This document shows positions 54,056 through 63,023 of a DNA stretch of 64,000 bases, one piece after another. The stretch's first letter is position 1. Each line of letters begins with the position of its first letter. The stretch covers positions 46,471 to 110,470 of the forward strand of contig CANLMN010000014.1 in assembly GCA_947492105.1 (NCBI GenBank). The letters run 5' to 3'. Below the pieces are notes generated by a model that saw nothing but the letters and a program-made list of their open reading frames with translations, made no database searches and was not told the origin of the DNA. A program made the translations under genes and the position numbers. The DNA comes from an uncultured Aquimarina sp. Its GTDB lineage: Bacteria > Bacteroidota > Bacteroidia > Flavobacteriales > Flavobacteriaceae.

Positions 54056-54559
54056 ATGAGAGTAATTAAAAACAGTTTGTTACTACTAATGATCATAAAT
54101 GTATGTATTATGAGTAATGCACAAGAAAAGACTATGGAAAAAACGACACAAGACAAAGCGATGAACGGATTGATAACCAAAATAAGCCAAGTAGATTTTG
54201 AAACCACATATAGTACTCTTAAAAGTATTATAATTGATAATCCCAATCTCAAGCTATTATTTGAACTAGATCATCAAAAAAATGCTGCATCTGTTGACTT
54301 AGAACTCAGACCGACTCGAGTACTTTTTTTTGGAAACCCAAAAATGGGTACACCATTGATGCAAAACGCTGCTACGGTAGGAATTGATTTGCCTCAAAAA
54401 ATTATTGTTTTTCAGGAGGCATCCGGAAAAACCAAAGTGTCATATAATGACCCGCAATATCTAAAGAGTCGTCATGATATCAAAGCTGTTGATCAGATTT
54501 TGGATAAGATCAGTGGAGCGCTGGACAAAATTACAGACGCTGCTATTAGTGCAAAATAG
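54056..54559 (+). CDS. Exported DUF302 domain protein
   Basis: A 167-aa protein with a signal peptide (MRVIKNSLLLLMIINVCIMS, cleavage near residue 22, SNAQ) and a DUF302 domain (about 45-150): VDFETTYSTLKSIIIDNPNL, TRVLFFGNPKMGTPLMQNA, TVGIDLPQKIIVFQEASGKT and VSYNDPQYL. DUF302 is a small alpha/beta fold of unknown function found as single exported or cytoplasmic domains. It is monocistronic with its own terminator. No catalytic site can be named. Confidence 0.85.
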   Translation: MRVIKNSLLLLMIINVCIMSNAQEKTMEKTTQDKAMNGLITKISQVDFETTYSTLKSIIIDNPNLKLLFELDHQKNAASVDLELRPTRVLFFGNPKMGTPLMQNAATVGIDLPQKIIVFQEASGKTKVSYNDPQYLKSRHDIKAVDQILDKISGALDKITDAAISAK

Positions 54560-54577
54560 GAGTGATAGCTATCAAAA

Positions 54578-54644
54578 CTGCCATGAAATATATTCTGCTA
54601 TGCTACAAGCATATGATAATTGATTTTATGGCAGTGTTTTGTTT
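54578..54644 (+). terminator. Terminator after the DUF302 gene
   Basis: Stem CTGCCATGAAAT / ATTTTATGGCAG (54578-54589 with 54623-54634) with an inner stem TATGC / GCATA in the loop, then TGTTTTGTTT, 18 bases after the stop. Confidence 0.7.
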
Positions 54645-54947
54645 CTAAGTATTTGTTTTGTAAAAAAAAGAAGAAAAATGTATCGATGAGGTACAGCGGT
54701 ATTGCGTTGAGGAGCGCAAAAGTATTGATATAGCATAAGTCTGATAATAGCAATGTATATATATCACATGCTATTTGCTGCATTTTATAGCAACCGTATA
54801 TATAGTTATAGTACGTTTATTTTGTGTGGTTATCTTATAAACAAGGTGTTTGGTTGGATTGGGTTCGTATCAATAGAATGATTTTGTCTATCTCTGTATC
54901 ATGGGGATAAACTAAAAGCTTTGTTGTATATTTAAGATATCTAACAA

Positions 54948-57900
54948 ATGCTCAACCAAAAATTGCCACAAACTACTACTAATAAATATTTGATTACGGC
55001 CATCTGCCTTGGGCTTATTTTTCATGGAGTGAGCATTTTTTTTACGCTAGAAACAACTTATGATGCATTAATTCATTTGTTTTTTGCAGAGCATTATGCA
55101 TCCAGTTGGTTTGATCCATGGAGTTATAAATGGTATACTGGGTTTACCGTAATGGGGTATCCGCCATTAGTTCATCAAAGTATTGGATTGTTTTCTCTTA
55201 TTGGAGGCTTAAAATTTGGGATGTTTGCCGTCGCTTTTATTGGTATAGTCTTATATGTAACAGGTGCTTATAGATTTGCCTTGTTGCTAACAGGAAATAG
55301 AGTGGTTGCGGGATATACTTCTGCCATAGCAGTTTTTTCTTCTTCTTTTTTAGAAACATTACACATTTTTGGTCAGTTGCCCAGTATTATTGGAGTTTCT
55401 GTTCTGATGCATAGTTTTTCGGAGATTTATCTGTGGGTCAAAACAGGCAGGTATAAGTACTTGTTTACTTCTTTTAGTTTATTAGCAGTTACGGTATGTT
55501 CTCATCATGTGACTCCTATTTTTGGAATGGTATTTTTTATCTTCCCATTATTAGGAATGGCAATAATGGACGCTTCTAGAGAGCAGGTTTCTCATAACAA
55601 GGAGATAACCTTTATTCTTTTTTTTAAGACATTTTTGAAATTACTAAAAAGGATAATTGGATTTGGTTTGGGTTCCCTTTTTCTTATTGTTACTTGTATT
55701 TTGCCTTATTGGATCAATACAAAAAATAATCCTATTACACAGGTGCCTATCCCTCATGGGTCTAGAGATAATTTTTTAGAGGTCACGTCATCAGGTTTGG
55801 TGTTTTTTGTGATTCCTTGGGGAATTATACTTTTTTTATTTCCTTTTATTTTTTATCGGTTTTATAGCAAACGCTACTTGTTTTTTGGTCTTTCATTTAC
55901 CATGTTAACGATTTTGGGTACAGGAGGAACTACCCCGGTGCCCAAGATGATTCTGGGAGACAATGCTTTTAATATACTGACATTGGATCGATTTACTTTA
56001 TGGGCTTCAATTATGGCATTACCGATGTTCGGAGAATTCGTTTATCGATTTGTCGAAGGAGATTTGAAGACAATACTTCAAAACAAGTTTGGAGCTATAT
56101 ATCATCGTGTTTTGGGTGGGTTATTAGCAGGAAGTTTCATTGCCATGATTATTTTTACGATGAGCCTCGGGTATTTTAGACCATCACAGCCTGCCAAGAT
56201 CAAAATGTTGCCTATTCTAAATTTTTTGAATCAAGATCAACATGATCATTGGCGATTCTTGCCATTGGGGTTTGGAGATCAAATGGCATGGCTTTCTGCT
56301 CAGACAAATGCGATGACAGTTGATGGTAATTATCATTCGGCACGTCGTCTCCCAGAATTGACAACCCGAGCGGTAGAACGATTAGAAAATTCAAAGTTTA
56401 GAGGAATAGAAGGTATTGGTTCGCTGCAACAATTTTTAACGGTACCCGAGAAATATAATCTAAAATACGTGTTTTCAAATGACAAATTTTACGATCCGAT
56501 ACTGTTTTTCTGTGGTTGGCAACGATTGCGACAGTTAGAAAACGGTATTATGGTTTGGGAAAAACTTAATATACCTCCATTATCTAGTGTGCTGCCCAAA
56601 GATGATGTGGCACTTTTTCAAAGATTATTATGGGGGATTATTCCCGTTAGTACGGTTGTCATTGCTTTTATGGTCACCTTTCAATTATTCTGGAAACGCT
56701 TATTCAAACATGGTAAGAAACGGAATGCTACATATCTTAATTTCAAAATAACTTTTGCGCAATTCCCAAGTGCTGTAATTGTAATTTCTCATATATGGGT
56801 AGGGATAGTTCTTGTGGTTCTTTGTATTGGGTTTTATCAGTTTTATATAAAAAATGCAACACAGCTTAGTCCCAAAAATTTAGTGAAATCGTATTATAAT
56901 GCATTAGACTTTAAAGAATTTGAGAAAGCGTATTCTTATTTGGATCCCAAAGGCGGAAAAAAAATGGATCAATATATGTTAGAAGTTGCTGTAAATGATG
57001 GTTTATTGAGTTCTTACGCCAAGTTGGATGAGATCAAAACAACGGTACTAGCGCAAACTGATAGTACAGCCAAAGTACGTGTCGATACCTATTGGATTAC
57101 ACCTCTAGAGGGAATAGACAAAACCTATTATCATAATTTGGTAAAAAATCGCAATAAGTGGTTTCTAAAACCATCTACTTATGACCTAGACATCCCACCA
57201 GATCAATTGTTGGCCAGTAATGGGACTTCTTTTTTTAATCATGGTAGACGTAGAATAACCTCAGAGCAAACACATCATGAAGATGTACTTAAACAACCAG
57301 TTTTAGAGGTACTCAATGCAAGATTAATGCAGTTTGATGATCATTTTACTATTGTAGGTGAGGCGCAGAATATAGATAATGTTCCCGCGGATGTGATTAT
57401 CAAAGGGACTTTGTATAATGCACAAAACAAATCTTTGGCTACCTATAATGCAAAACACCTTATTAAGCATAAATTAATGCCCAAAGAGTTCACGAGTTTT
57501 AGAATTAATTTTGAGGGTATCGCGTGGAATAAAAATACGGATGTAGGTCCAAAAACTTTTGATCCTGATGAATTCACGGAAATCTGTTTGTCAGAAATAC
57601 CGGATAAATTCGAACTGCAATGTGCAGCAAATGTAGCGTATTCTGATTTGTATAAAGAAGTAGCCTTAATTGATCTAGAGATCAAAGAGGGGCGTATTCA
57701 TGGAACGCTCTTTAATACAGGAATACAAGAAGTAACGATTCCGCAACTTTTGATATCGTACTATGATGTCAAAAAAGAATTAATATGGGTAGATCATCAT
57801 TATTTGCGAGAAGGTATAAGACAACAACGTAGACAGTTTTTTGAATACGAAACCAAGGATCTTACCAAGATAAAAACCATTACAACCAACCTAGATTATG

Positions 57901-58055
57901 CATTTGTAAATGGATTACCAAATGCATCAATTAAACAGAAGTATATCAAGAATAGAAAACACCAGCATAGACCCTCTCAATTAATGTCCATGAAAGGAAA
58001 AGGGTTTGATTATATAAAAATTGAAATTAATAGTTATGTCGGAGCGCCAAACTAA
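54948..58055 (+). CDS. Large polytopic membrane protein, PTPS-related (GT-C-like) domain
   Basis: A 1035-aa protein. The N-terminal half has about eleven membrane helices and TTYDALIHLFFAEHYAS (37-53), WSYKWYTGFTVMGYPPL and SHHVTPIFGMVF, matching the '6-pyruvoyl-tetrahydropterin synthase related' membrane domain (PF10131), which looks like a GT-C glycosyltransferase fold with an acidic first loop. One more helix near residue 620 leads to a C-terminal soluble part (about 640-1035) with beta-sandwich character. The next two genes are an Ig-like secreted protein and a membrane-anchored glycosidase. A role in making or moving an envelope glycan is inference. Confidence 0.8.
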   Translation: MLNQKLPQTTTNKYLITAICLGLIFHGVSIFFTLETTYDALIHLFFAEHYASSWFDPWSYKWYTGFTVMGYPPLVHQSIGLFSLIGGLKFGMFAVAFIGIVLYVTGAYRFALLLTGNRVVAGYTSAIAVFSSSFLETLHIFGQLPSIIGVSVLMHSFSEIYLWVKTGRYKYLFTSFSLLAVTVCSHHVTPIFGMVFFIFPLLGMAIMDASREQVSHNKEITFILFFKTFLKLLKRIIGFGLGSLFLIVTCILPYWINTKNNPITQVPIPHGSRDNFLEVTSSGLVFFVIPWGIILFLFPFIFYRFYSKRYLFFGLSFTMLTILGTGGTTPVPKMILGDNAFNILTLDRFTLWASIMALPMFGEFVYRFVEGDLKTILQNKFGAIYHRVLGGLLAGSFIAMIIFTMSLGYFRPSQPAKIKMLPILNFLNQDQHDHWRFLPLGFGDQMAWLSAQTNAMTVDGNYHSARRLPELTTRAVERLENSKFRGIEGIGSLQQFLTVPEKYNLKYVFSNDKFYDPILFFCGWQRLRQLENGIMVWEKLNIPPLSSVLPKDDVALFQRLLWGIIPVSTVVIAFMVTFQLFWKRLFKHGKKRNATYLNFKITFAQFPSAVIVISHIWVGIVLVVLCIGFYQFYIKNATQLSPKNLVKSYYNALDFKEFEKAYSYLDPKGGKKMDQYMLEVAVNDGLLSSYAKLDEIKTTVLAQTDSTAKVRVDTYWITPLEGIDKTYYHNLVKNRNKWFLKPSTYDLDIPPDQLLASNGTSFFNHGRRRITSEQTHHEDVLKQPVLEVLNARLMQFDDHFTIVGEAQNIDNVPADVIIKGTLYNAQNKSLATYNAKHLIKHKLMPKEFTSFRINFEGIAWNKNTDVGPKTFDPDEFTEICLSEIPDKFELQCAANVAYSDLYKEVALIDLEIKEGRIHGTLFNTGIQEVTIPQLLISYYDVKKELIWVDHHYLREGIRQQRRQFFEYETKDLTKIKTITTNLDYAFVNGLPNASIKQKYIKNRKHQHRPSQLMSMKGKGFDYIKIEINSYVGAPN

Positions 58056-58061
58056 TTATTT

Positions 58062-59288
58062 ATGTTTCTAGAACGGAATTATATCATAGCGTACCTATTT
58101 GGATATATACTTAGTCTTGGAGTAGGGGTATCTGCATCTGCTCAGAAAAAAATTAGTGCATTCAGACAAAATGATCAAACAGTTTTTGAGGCAGGTACTC
58201 CTGTCAAATTAGTATTCAAACTCAATGTCGAAGCTTATGTAGAACTCTTTTGTCTAGGTTCTTATGGTACTACAGTTGTTAAACCTATCAAAGAATCAGG
58301 GAATAGTTGTTTTATAATACCGTCACATATAGTAAACAAAAGAGGGGTATTGGATTATCAGTTGTTTCATGAATCCAATATACTGTATAAAGGTAGTCTA
58401 ACCATTGTGGCAAATACCAAAACCAAACCACAGATAGCCTCTTATATAGGTCCACCAAGTATTTTGGCGGGCGGAGAGGATTTTACTATGCTTGTGGTAT
58501 CACCTACAGATTCTTATGGAAACCCGTTAGTCGATAATACAACGATAGAAATCAAACATCAGTTCAAGGAAGTCGAAAAAACCATAGAGGTACTTAGTAA
58601 GGATTTTATTGGTTGGAAAAACTTATATTCTTACAGAGAATCAGGAAAACTTCTGGTGTCTTCTCAAGTCCAAGAAACTCCATCAAAAGAGTTGGCTATC
58701 GAGGTGTTCCCCTCTCAGGCGATAGATTTTGAGATTAAAATCAACAGAAAACATAACTATGCAGATGGCAATCAAATTTCTACATTAGAAACTTCGGTTA
58801 TTACGGATAGGAACAATAATATAGTCAGTGATGGTACGCTGGTTGAGTTTATGATACAAAATAACAAAGGACATATGCTCAAAACACAAGGGGCTACTAT
58901 TTCGGGAGTTGCTAAGGGTAGGATGCTACATCCAAGTCATCCAGAAGAGTGGCAAATACAGGCGTATGTGACAGGTATGGCTACTAGTAATACATTAAAA
59001 GTAGTCTACAGAGCTATAACAGAAGATTATACGGTAACTTTTGGCCCAGATAACAGAACCATTACCGTAGGACCGTTACAAAGTTTTATGAAGCAATTGA
59101 TTCCGGATGGAGCTGTTGTCAAGTTAGAAGTGTGTAGAGATACTATATCAGTAGAACAATTAATCGAAACCTCTTCTAATGGGTTTGTGACATTTGTGCT
59201 ACCAGTAGATTTTTATCCACCAGGAAAGTATGATTTAAAGGTGTTAGCGTTCGGAATTGAGAAAACATTTAATACGATTAATCTTTGA
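58062..59288 (+). CDS. Secreted protein with Ig-like (invasin-type) domains
   Basis: A 408-aa exported protein (signal about 1-28, ending GVSASAQ). Several beta-sandwich units follow: PVKLVFKLNVEAYVELFCLG, FTMLVVSPTDSYGNPLVDNT, and TSVITDRNNNIVSDGTLVEF, the last two resembling bacterial Ig-like/invasin repeats with their typical D-x-x-G-N-P-V turn. It starts 6 bases after the large membrane protein and its TGA overlaps the TTG of the glycosidase gene. It may be a periplasmic scaffold for the operon's enzymes. Confidence 0.78.
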   Translation: MFLERNYIIAYLFGYILSLGVGVSASAQKKISAFRQNDQTVFEAGTPVKLVFKLNVEAYVELFCLGSYGTTVVKPIKESGNSCFIIPSHIVNKRGVLDYQLFHESNILYKGSLTIVANTKTKPQIASYIGPPSILAGGEDFTMLVVSPTDSYGNPLVDNTTIEIKHQFKEVEKTIEVLSKDFIGWKNLYSYRESGKLLVSSQVQETPSKELAIEVFPSQAIDFEIKINRKHNYADGNQISTLETSVITDRNNNIVSDGTLVEFMIQNNKGHMLKTQGATISGVAKGRMLHPSHPEEWQIQAYVTGMATSNTLKVVYRAITEDYTVTFGPDNRTITVGPLQSFMKQLIPDGAVVKLEVCRDTISVEQLIETSSNGFVTFVLPVDFYPPGKYDLKVLAFGIEKTFNTINL

Positions 59289-60835
59289 GCAGTAATAAGA
59301 ATATATATCGCATTGGATTAATTAGTGTTTTTTTGATAATTAATCTTGTTATTTTGTTTGCTATCAGTCAGATAGTGTCATACTTTAGTTCAGGAGCGGA
59401 TCGTGCATCTATATTGCATCTTGCAGTTAAAAATGAAGAGGTGTATCTACCAAAAACTATTTGGGTAGATACTATTAATCCAGGGAGACCTATCGAAAAA
59501 CAAACTTTAGAAACATTAAAAGGAGATTATCTCAAGGGATGGTATGTTCGGAATATTGCATATCAAAATAATGATCCTTTGGGTGTTGCTGATTATTACA
59601 CCAAAAGTGCCAGAGAAACGATCTATGAGCATATCAAAGATCAAAAATCGAAGAATATAAAAGTGATTTCGACAACATTGGATCACAACTTAGCCTTAGA
59701 CTTTTATAGTGCAGATGGACAGTTGGCAATCCTAACTGATCGACATTCTAGAGCATATCAGAGGATCTATCAAAATGAGCAATTGTTGTTAGAAACATAT
59801 AATAATGCCAGTTATAAGGTGCTATTGTTGTTAGAGGATGGTTTCTGGAAAATTCGACATATTGTAAAAGAAGTACCCTCGGTAGCTAATGACACCGTAG
59901 CAAAAACAACAGTAACAATACCCAAGATTAAAAATGGTCATATTTATATTGATAAGAAGCCATTTGTTATCAAAGGAATAAATTATTATCCACAAGCTAC
60001 GCCATGGAATATTTTTGGGAACGAATTTAGTGAGACGGTCATTACCAAAGATTTTGATATCATTAAAAATGCAGGGTTGAATACGTTGAGAGTTTTTGTG
60101 CCCTACGAGGAGTTTGGCAAAGCAGAGATTATTCCTGAGAAACTCCAGAAACTAAAAAAAGTTTTAGATATAGCCGCCCGCAAAGAACTCAAAGTGATTT
60201 TAACCCTATTTGATTTTTATGGTAACTATGATACTATAGATTGGACATTAACACACCGACATGCAGAGCAATTAGTGCGCAGTCTGAAGAATCATCCAGC
60301 GATCTTGGCTTGGGATATTAAGAACGAACCTAATTTGGATTTTGCATCAAGAGGAAAAATAAATGTATTGGCATGGCTCAAAGAAATGATTACGCAAGTT
60401 AAAGCATTTGATCCTAGTCATCCAATTACTATTGGTTGGTCGGATTTGCAATCCGCTAATTTGTTAAAAGAAGAATTAGATCTAATATCATTTCATTATT
60501 ATGGAAGTATTGCAGATTTTGAAAAAGAATATCATACCATTCGTTCCAAAACAAATAAACCATTGGTGTTACAGGAATATGGACTCCCATCTAATTTTGG
60601 ATTGTGGGCACCTTTAGGGGCATCAGAACAAGCTCAGGCTACGTACTACAGAGATTTTGGAGCAGTTCTCAAAAAACATAATATTCAGAATATAAGCTGG
60701 ACACTCTACGACTTTGACAATATACCGAGTCGCGTAGCAGGGATACTTCCTTGGCGCAGATTTAAACAAAAACATTTTGGGTTTATTGACAAAGATGGTC
60801 ATAAAAAACCTTCTTTCGAATTTATCAAAAATTAA
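59285..60835 (+). CDS. Membrane-anchored glycoside hydrolase (GH5/GH2-type TIM barrel)
   Basis: A 516-aa protein. A single helix (8-30) anchors it in the inner membrane, followed by an alpha/beta domain (about 40-195) and a glycosidase barrel (about 215-516): FVIKGINYYPQATPWN, ILAWDIKNEPNLDF (Glu348, acid/base), TIGWSDLQS and LVLQEYGLPS (Glu431, nucleophile), WTLYDFDN. The acid pair and layout are those of clan GH-A. Facing the periplasm, it may trim or transfer a glycan made by the large membrane protein upstream. The start is TTG in a TTGA overlap with the previous stop; no ATG fits. Confidence 0.85.
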   Translation: MSSNKNIYRIGLISVFLIINLVILFAISQIVSYFSSGADRASILHLAVKNEEVYLPKTIWVDTINPGRPIEKQTLETLKGDYLKGWYVRNIAYQNNDPLGVADYYTKSARETIYEHIKDQKSKNIKVISTTLDHNLALDFYSADGQLAILTDRHSRAYQRIYQNEQLLLETYNNASYKVLLLLEDGFWKIRHIVKEVPSVANDTVAKTTVTIPKIKNGHIYIDKKPFVIKGINYYPQATPWNIFGNEFSETVITKDFDIIKNAGLNTLRVFVPYEEFGKAEIIPEKLQKLKKVLDIAARKELKVILTLFDFYGNYDTIDWTLTHRHAEQLVRSLKNHPAILAWDIKNEPNLDFASRGKINVLAWLKEMITQVKAFDPSHPITIGWSDLQSANLLKEELDLISFHYYGSIADFEKEYHTIRSKTNKPLVLQEYGLPSNFGLWAPLGASEQAQATYYRDFGAVLKKHNIQNISWTLYDFDNIPSRVAGILPWRRFKQKHFGFIDKDGHKKPSFEFIKN

Positions 60836-61345
60836 TCAGGTATGATCAAATTTTGCAAAAGATATAGTACATAATTCTTGTAATAAGGGCTGTTTTTGAT
60901 GCCGAATTGGCCTTTTTTTAAAAAAAAAAATCTTTTTTTTTCCTTCATAAAATAAAACTGCAACTCTGTTGGTGATCACCTCATTCTTAGTTCTATGTCT
61001 AAGCTTTGTTGGAGATGAGAACTGGATCAAAAGCACAATGTTTTGATGTAGAAATAGCGCTATGTTTCAAAATTATTTTTGATTTTAAGTATCTTATTAT
61101 TAGGTTTTTAAATGTGTTTTTGAGTTGCTTTGGAGCGGTGTTTTTTGGCCGTTTTTGGTGATTAAAAAAAAGATTATTTTTAAAATCCTAAAGGTAAAAT
61201 AGTTAAACAAAATCTATGGTTTTTGGTCAATTTGCTCTGTAAGTAATGCGAAATATTCCTGTCTTAATTAGGGAATCATTTGATAAATCGAATGAAATTT
61301 AAATTAAAAAAACAAATAAAAAATTTAACTAAGTAAAAATTGATT
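60836..61345. other. 510-base intergenic region
   Basis: Very AT-rich, with short A and T runs but no complete terminator, repeat or coding frame recognised. Confidence 0.45.
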
Positions 61346-62662
61346 ATGAAGAATTTGAGAACAGCATTTTTAGGGATATTAGCAACCACAATGTTTGTGG
61401 CCTGCGATAAGGATTCAACAGGAGTAGAACAGCCAACACTACCAGAAAGTAGTCCAAGAGAAGCACAGTTACTATTGAATAGTATCAAGGAAGATGGAGG
61501 GATTCCTTACGATGTAAACAATCCAGTACTTAGTTTTACCGAAGCTCAAAATGTTTTTCTACCGAGTGTATTAGGAATTGATTTTAGAATTGATCGCGAA
61601 GTAGTTCCTGCTGGACCTACCGCTAGATTTCCGTTATTTCAAGGATGGGAAACTACATCTGACGGGCCTAGAAAATGTTATTATGTGATAACAGAGGCTT
61701 CTGATAAAGATATGGCTACAGAAATGGGAGTTATTTATGCTCCACGAATGGCAAATGCTGTTGGTTCAAATGGTGTACAGAAAGCAACATGGACCAAAGA
61801 TGGTAGACTTGTTTTTGAAGGAGCTGTTGATTTTTCTCCAAAAAGATCACTAGCTGCAGGAGGTACCTCTCCAGATGGATTCTTAGTAGGTTTTCCACCA
61901 GCAGAAGTTAATCCAGGAGCGATAGCAAACGATGCTTGGTCTTCTTATGTAGTATTGCCAAGTGGAATTGTGATTAACGCTCAAATGGTAGCGAACAGCA
62001 CAGGGATACATGACAGAATTCCTAATCCAAATGGGAACGGTCAAGCACAAGAGGATGATCTGAACAACCCAAACCTTTCTATAAGCAAAGCATCTGTTGT
62101 AATGCAATTATTAGATGGATGGCATGATGATAAGCCTTATTATTTCCATATTGTTACGGATACTTCTGATCCAGCACCAGCTACTATCGAATTAGGAGTT
62201 TATGCGCCAAGATTAGCAGATTTGCCAACATTTGGATTGTTCCCAGGAGGTTCTATGTTACCTTTCAGTCCTACAGCAAACGGTAGAACTTTTGATAATG
62301 GAGACGGTTTTGGAGTACAGGGTCTTAATACAGCTTCATTAAGCGATAGACAAGTACAAGATCCAACAAATACCTTCCCAATTGATCCAAGTGATTCTAG
62401 ATACGCACCAATGTGGGATGCACATATTACAGAGTTTACAGTTGCCGAAGCAGATCGTCCAATCTTAAGAAGTTTTGCTCAAGTAAATGAGTTACTAAAA
62501 GAAGGTGTGCTAATTCCTTTTAGAGGGAATGCAAATGAAGCACCATTGGATAACGCTTTGTCTAATTTGTTGACAGCTACAGGTGCAATCATCAATTGTC
62601 CTGTAATTACACAACCAGATGCAAGCGTAATAGGGACTCAAATAGGATCACCACGTAATTAA
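61346..62662 (+). CDS. Lipoprotein with internal duplication, unknown function
   Basis: A 438-aa lipoprotein (MKNLRTAFLGILATTMFVAC, Cys20). Two related beta units can be seen: FPLFQGWETTSDGPRKCYYV, ITEASDKDMATEMGVIYAPR and later MQLLDGWHDDKPYYFHIVTD, TSDPAPATIELGVYAPRLAD, each ending in a VYAPR strand. A Gly/Asp-rich region follows. The frame is also open from a TTG two codons upstream; ATG 61346 gives the better signal. Protein is compositionally normal for secreted flavobacterial proteins. No catalytic motif or named family recognised. Confidence 0.8.
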   Translation: MKNLRTAFLGILATTMFVACDKDSTGVEQPTLPESSPREAQLLLNSIKEDGGIPYDVNNPVLSFTEAQNVFLPSVLGIDFRIDREVVPAGPTARFPLFQGWETTSDGPRKCYYVITEASDKDMATEMGVIYAPRMANAVGSNGVQKATWTKDGRLVFEGAVDFSPKRSLAAGGTSPDGFLVGFPPAEVNPGAIANDAWSSYVVLPSGIVINAQMVANSTGIHDRIPNPNGNGQAQEDDLNNPNLSISKASVVMQLLDGWHDDKPYYFHIVTDTSDPAPATIELGVYAPRLADLPTFGLFPGGSMLPFSPTANGRTFDNGDGFGVQGLNTASLSDRQVQDPTNTFPIDPSDSRYAPMWDAHITEFTVAEADRPILRSFAQVNELLKEGVLIPFRGNANEAPLDNALSNLLTATGAIINCPVITQPDASVIGTQIGSPRN

Positions 62663-62674
62663 GATTCTATAATA

Positions 62675-62731
62675 ATGATCATAAAAAAGAGCCTAGTCGC
62701 AAATAGCGATTAGGCTTTTTTTTATGATCAT
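62675..62731 (+). terminator. Strong, possibly bidirectional terminator
   Basis: Stem of about 26 positions with one G-T pair: ATGATCATAAAAAAGAGCCT..., mirrored by ...TAGGCTTTTTTTTATGATCAT, 5-base loop, 12 bases after the stop. The A and T runs inside both arms let it work from either side; the MutS-family gene ends toward it. Confidence 0.9.
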
Positions 62732-62761
62732 GTGTTATTTTGTATTAAATTAAGGAATGTA

Positions 62762-62900
62762 ATACCATTTGTTGTTTGAATTTACCGGAAAGAAAAATTA
62801 AGATTTTTTGTTTCAGCTTCAGTAGAAACATCAAGTATAGCCGTAGTTATGGTTTATTTTTATGCTGAAGCTGAGTCGAAAAAAAGAAAATTTTATCCCA
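62762..62900 (+). repeat. Repeat family A, copy 3 (right end replaced)
   Basis: Left end ATACCATTTGTTGTTTGAAT through AAAAGAAAATTTTATCCCA matches A2, then the sequence changes abruptly at 62900 into an inverted family C segment. Confidence 0.75.
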
Positions 62901-62998
62901 TATTCCATAGCTTTTAGAATATGCACTAGCATCACGGTATTTTTACATAATAAAATAACAATATCATTGATACGAATTTATATAACTAAATTGAATTA
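62901..62998 (-). repeat. Repeat family C, copy 6 (partial, inverted, joined to A3)
   Basis: GCATCACGGTATTTTTACAT and TACGAATTTATATAACTAAA match the inverted left half of family C, as in the C1 copy. It is fused to A3 without spacer. Confidence 0.65.
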
Positions 62999-63023
62999 CT
63001 ATGTAGTCAAATTTTTGGAACCG

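Noticed and set aside
60836-61036. 66-codon minus-strand frame
   Set aside because: Driven by A/T runs in the intergenic region; no motif or start support.
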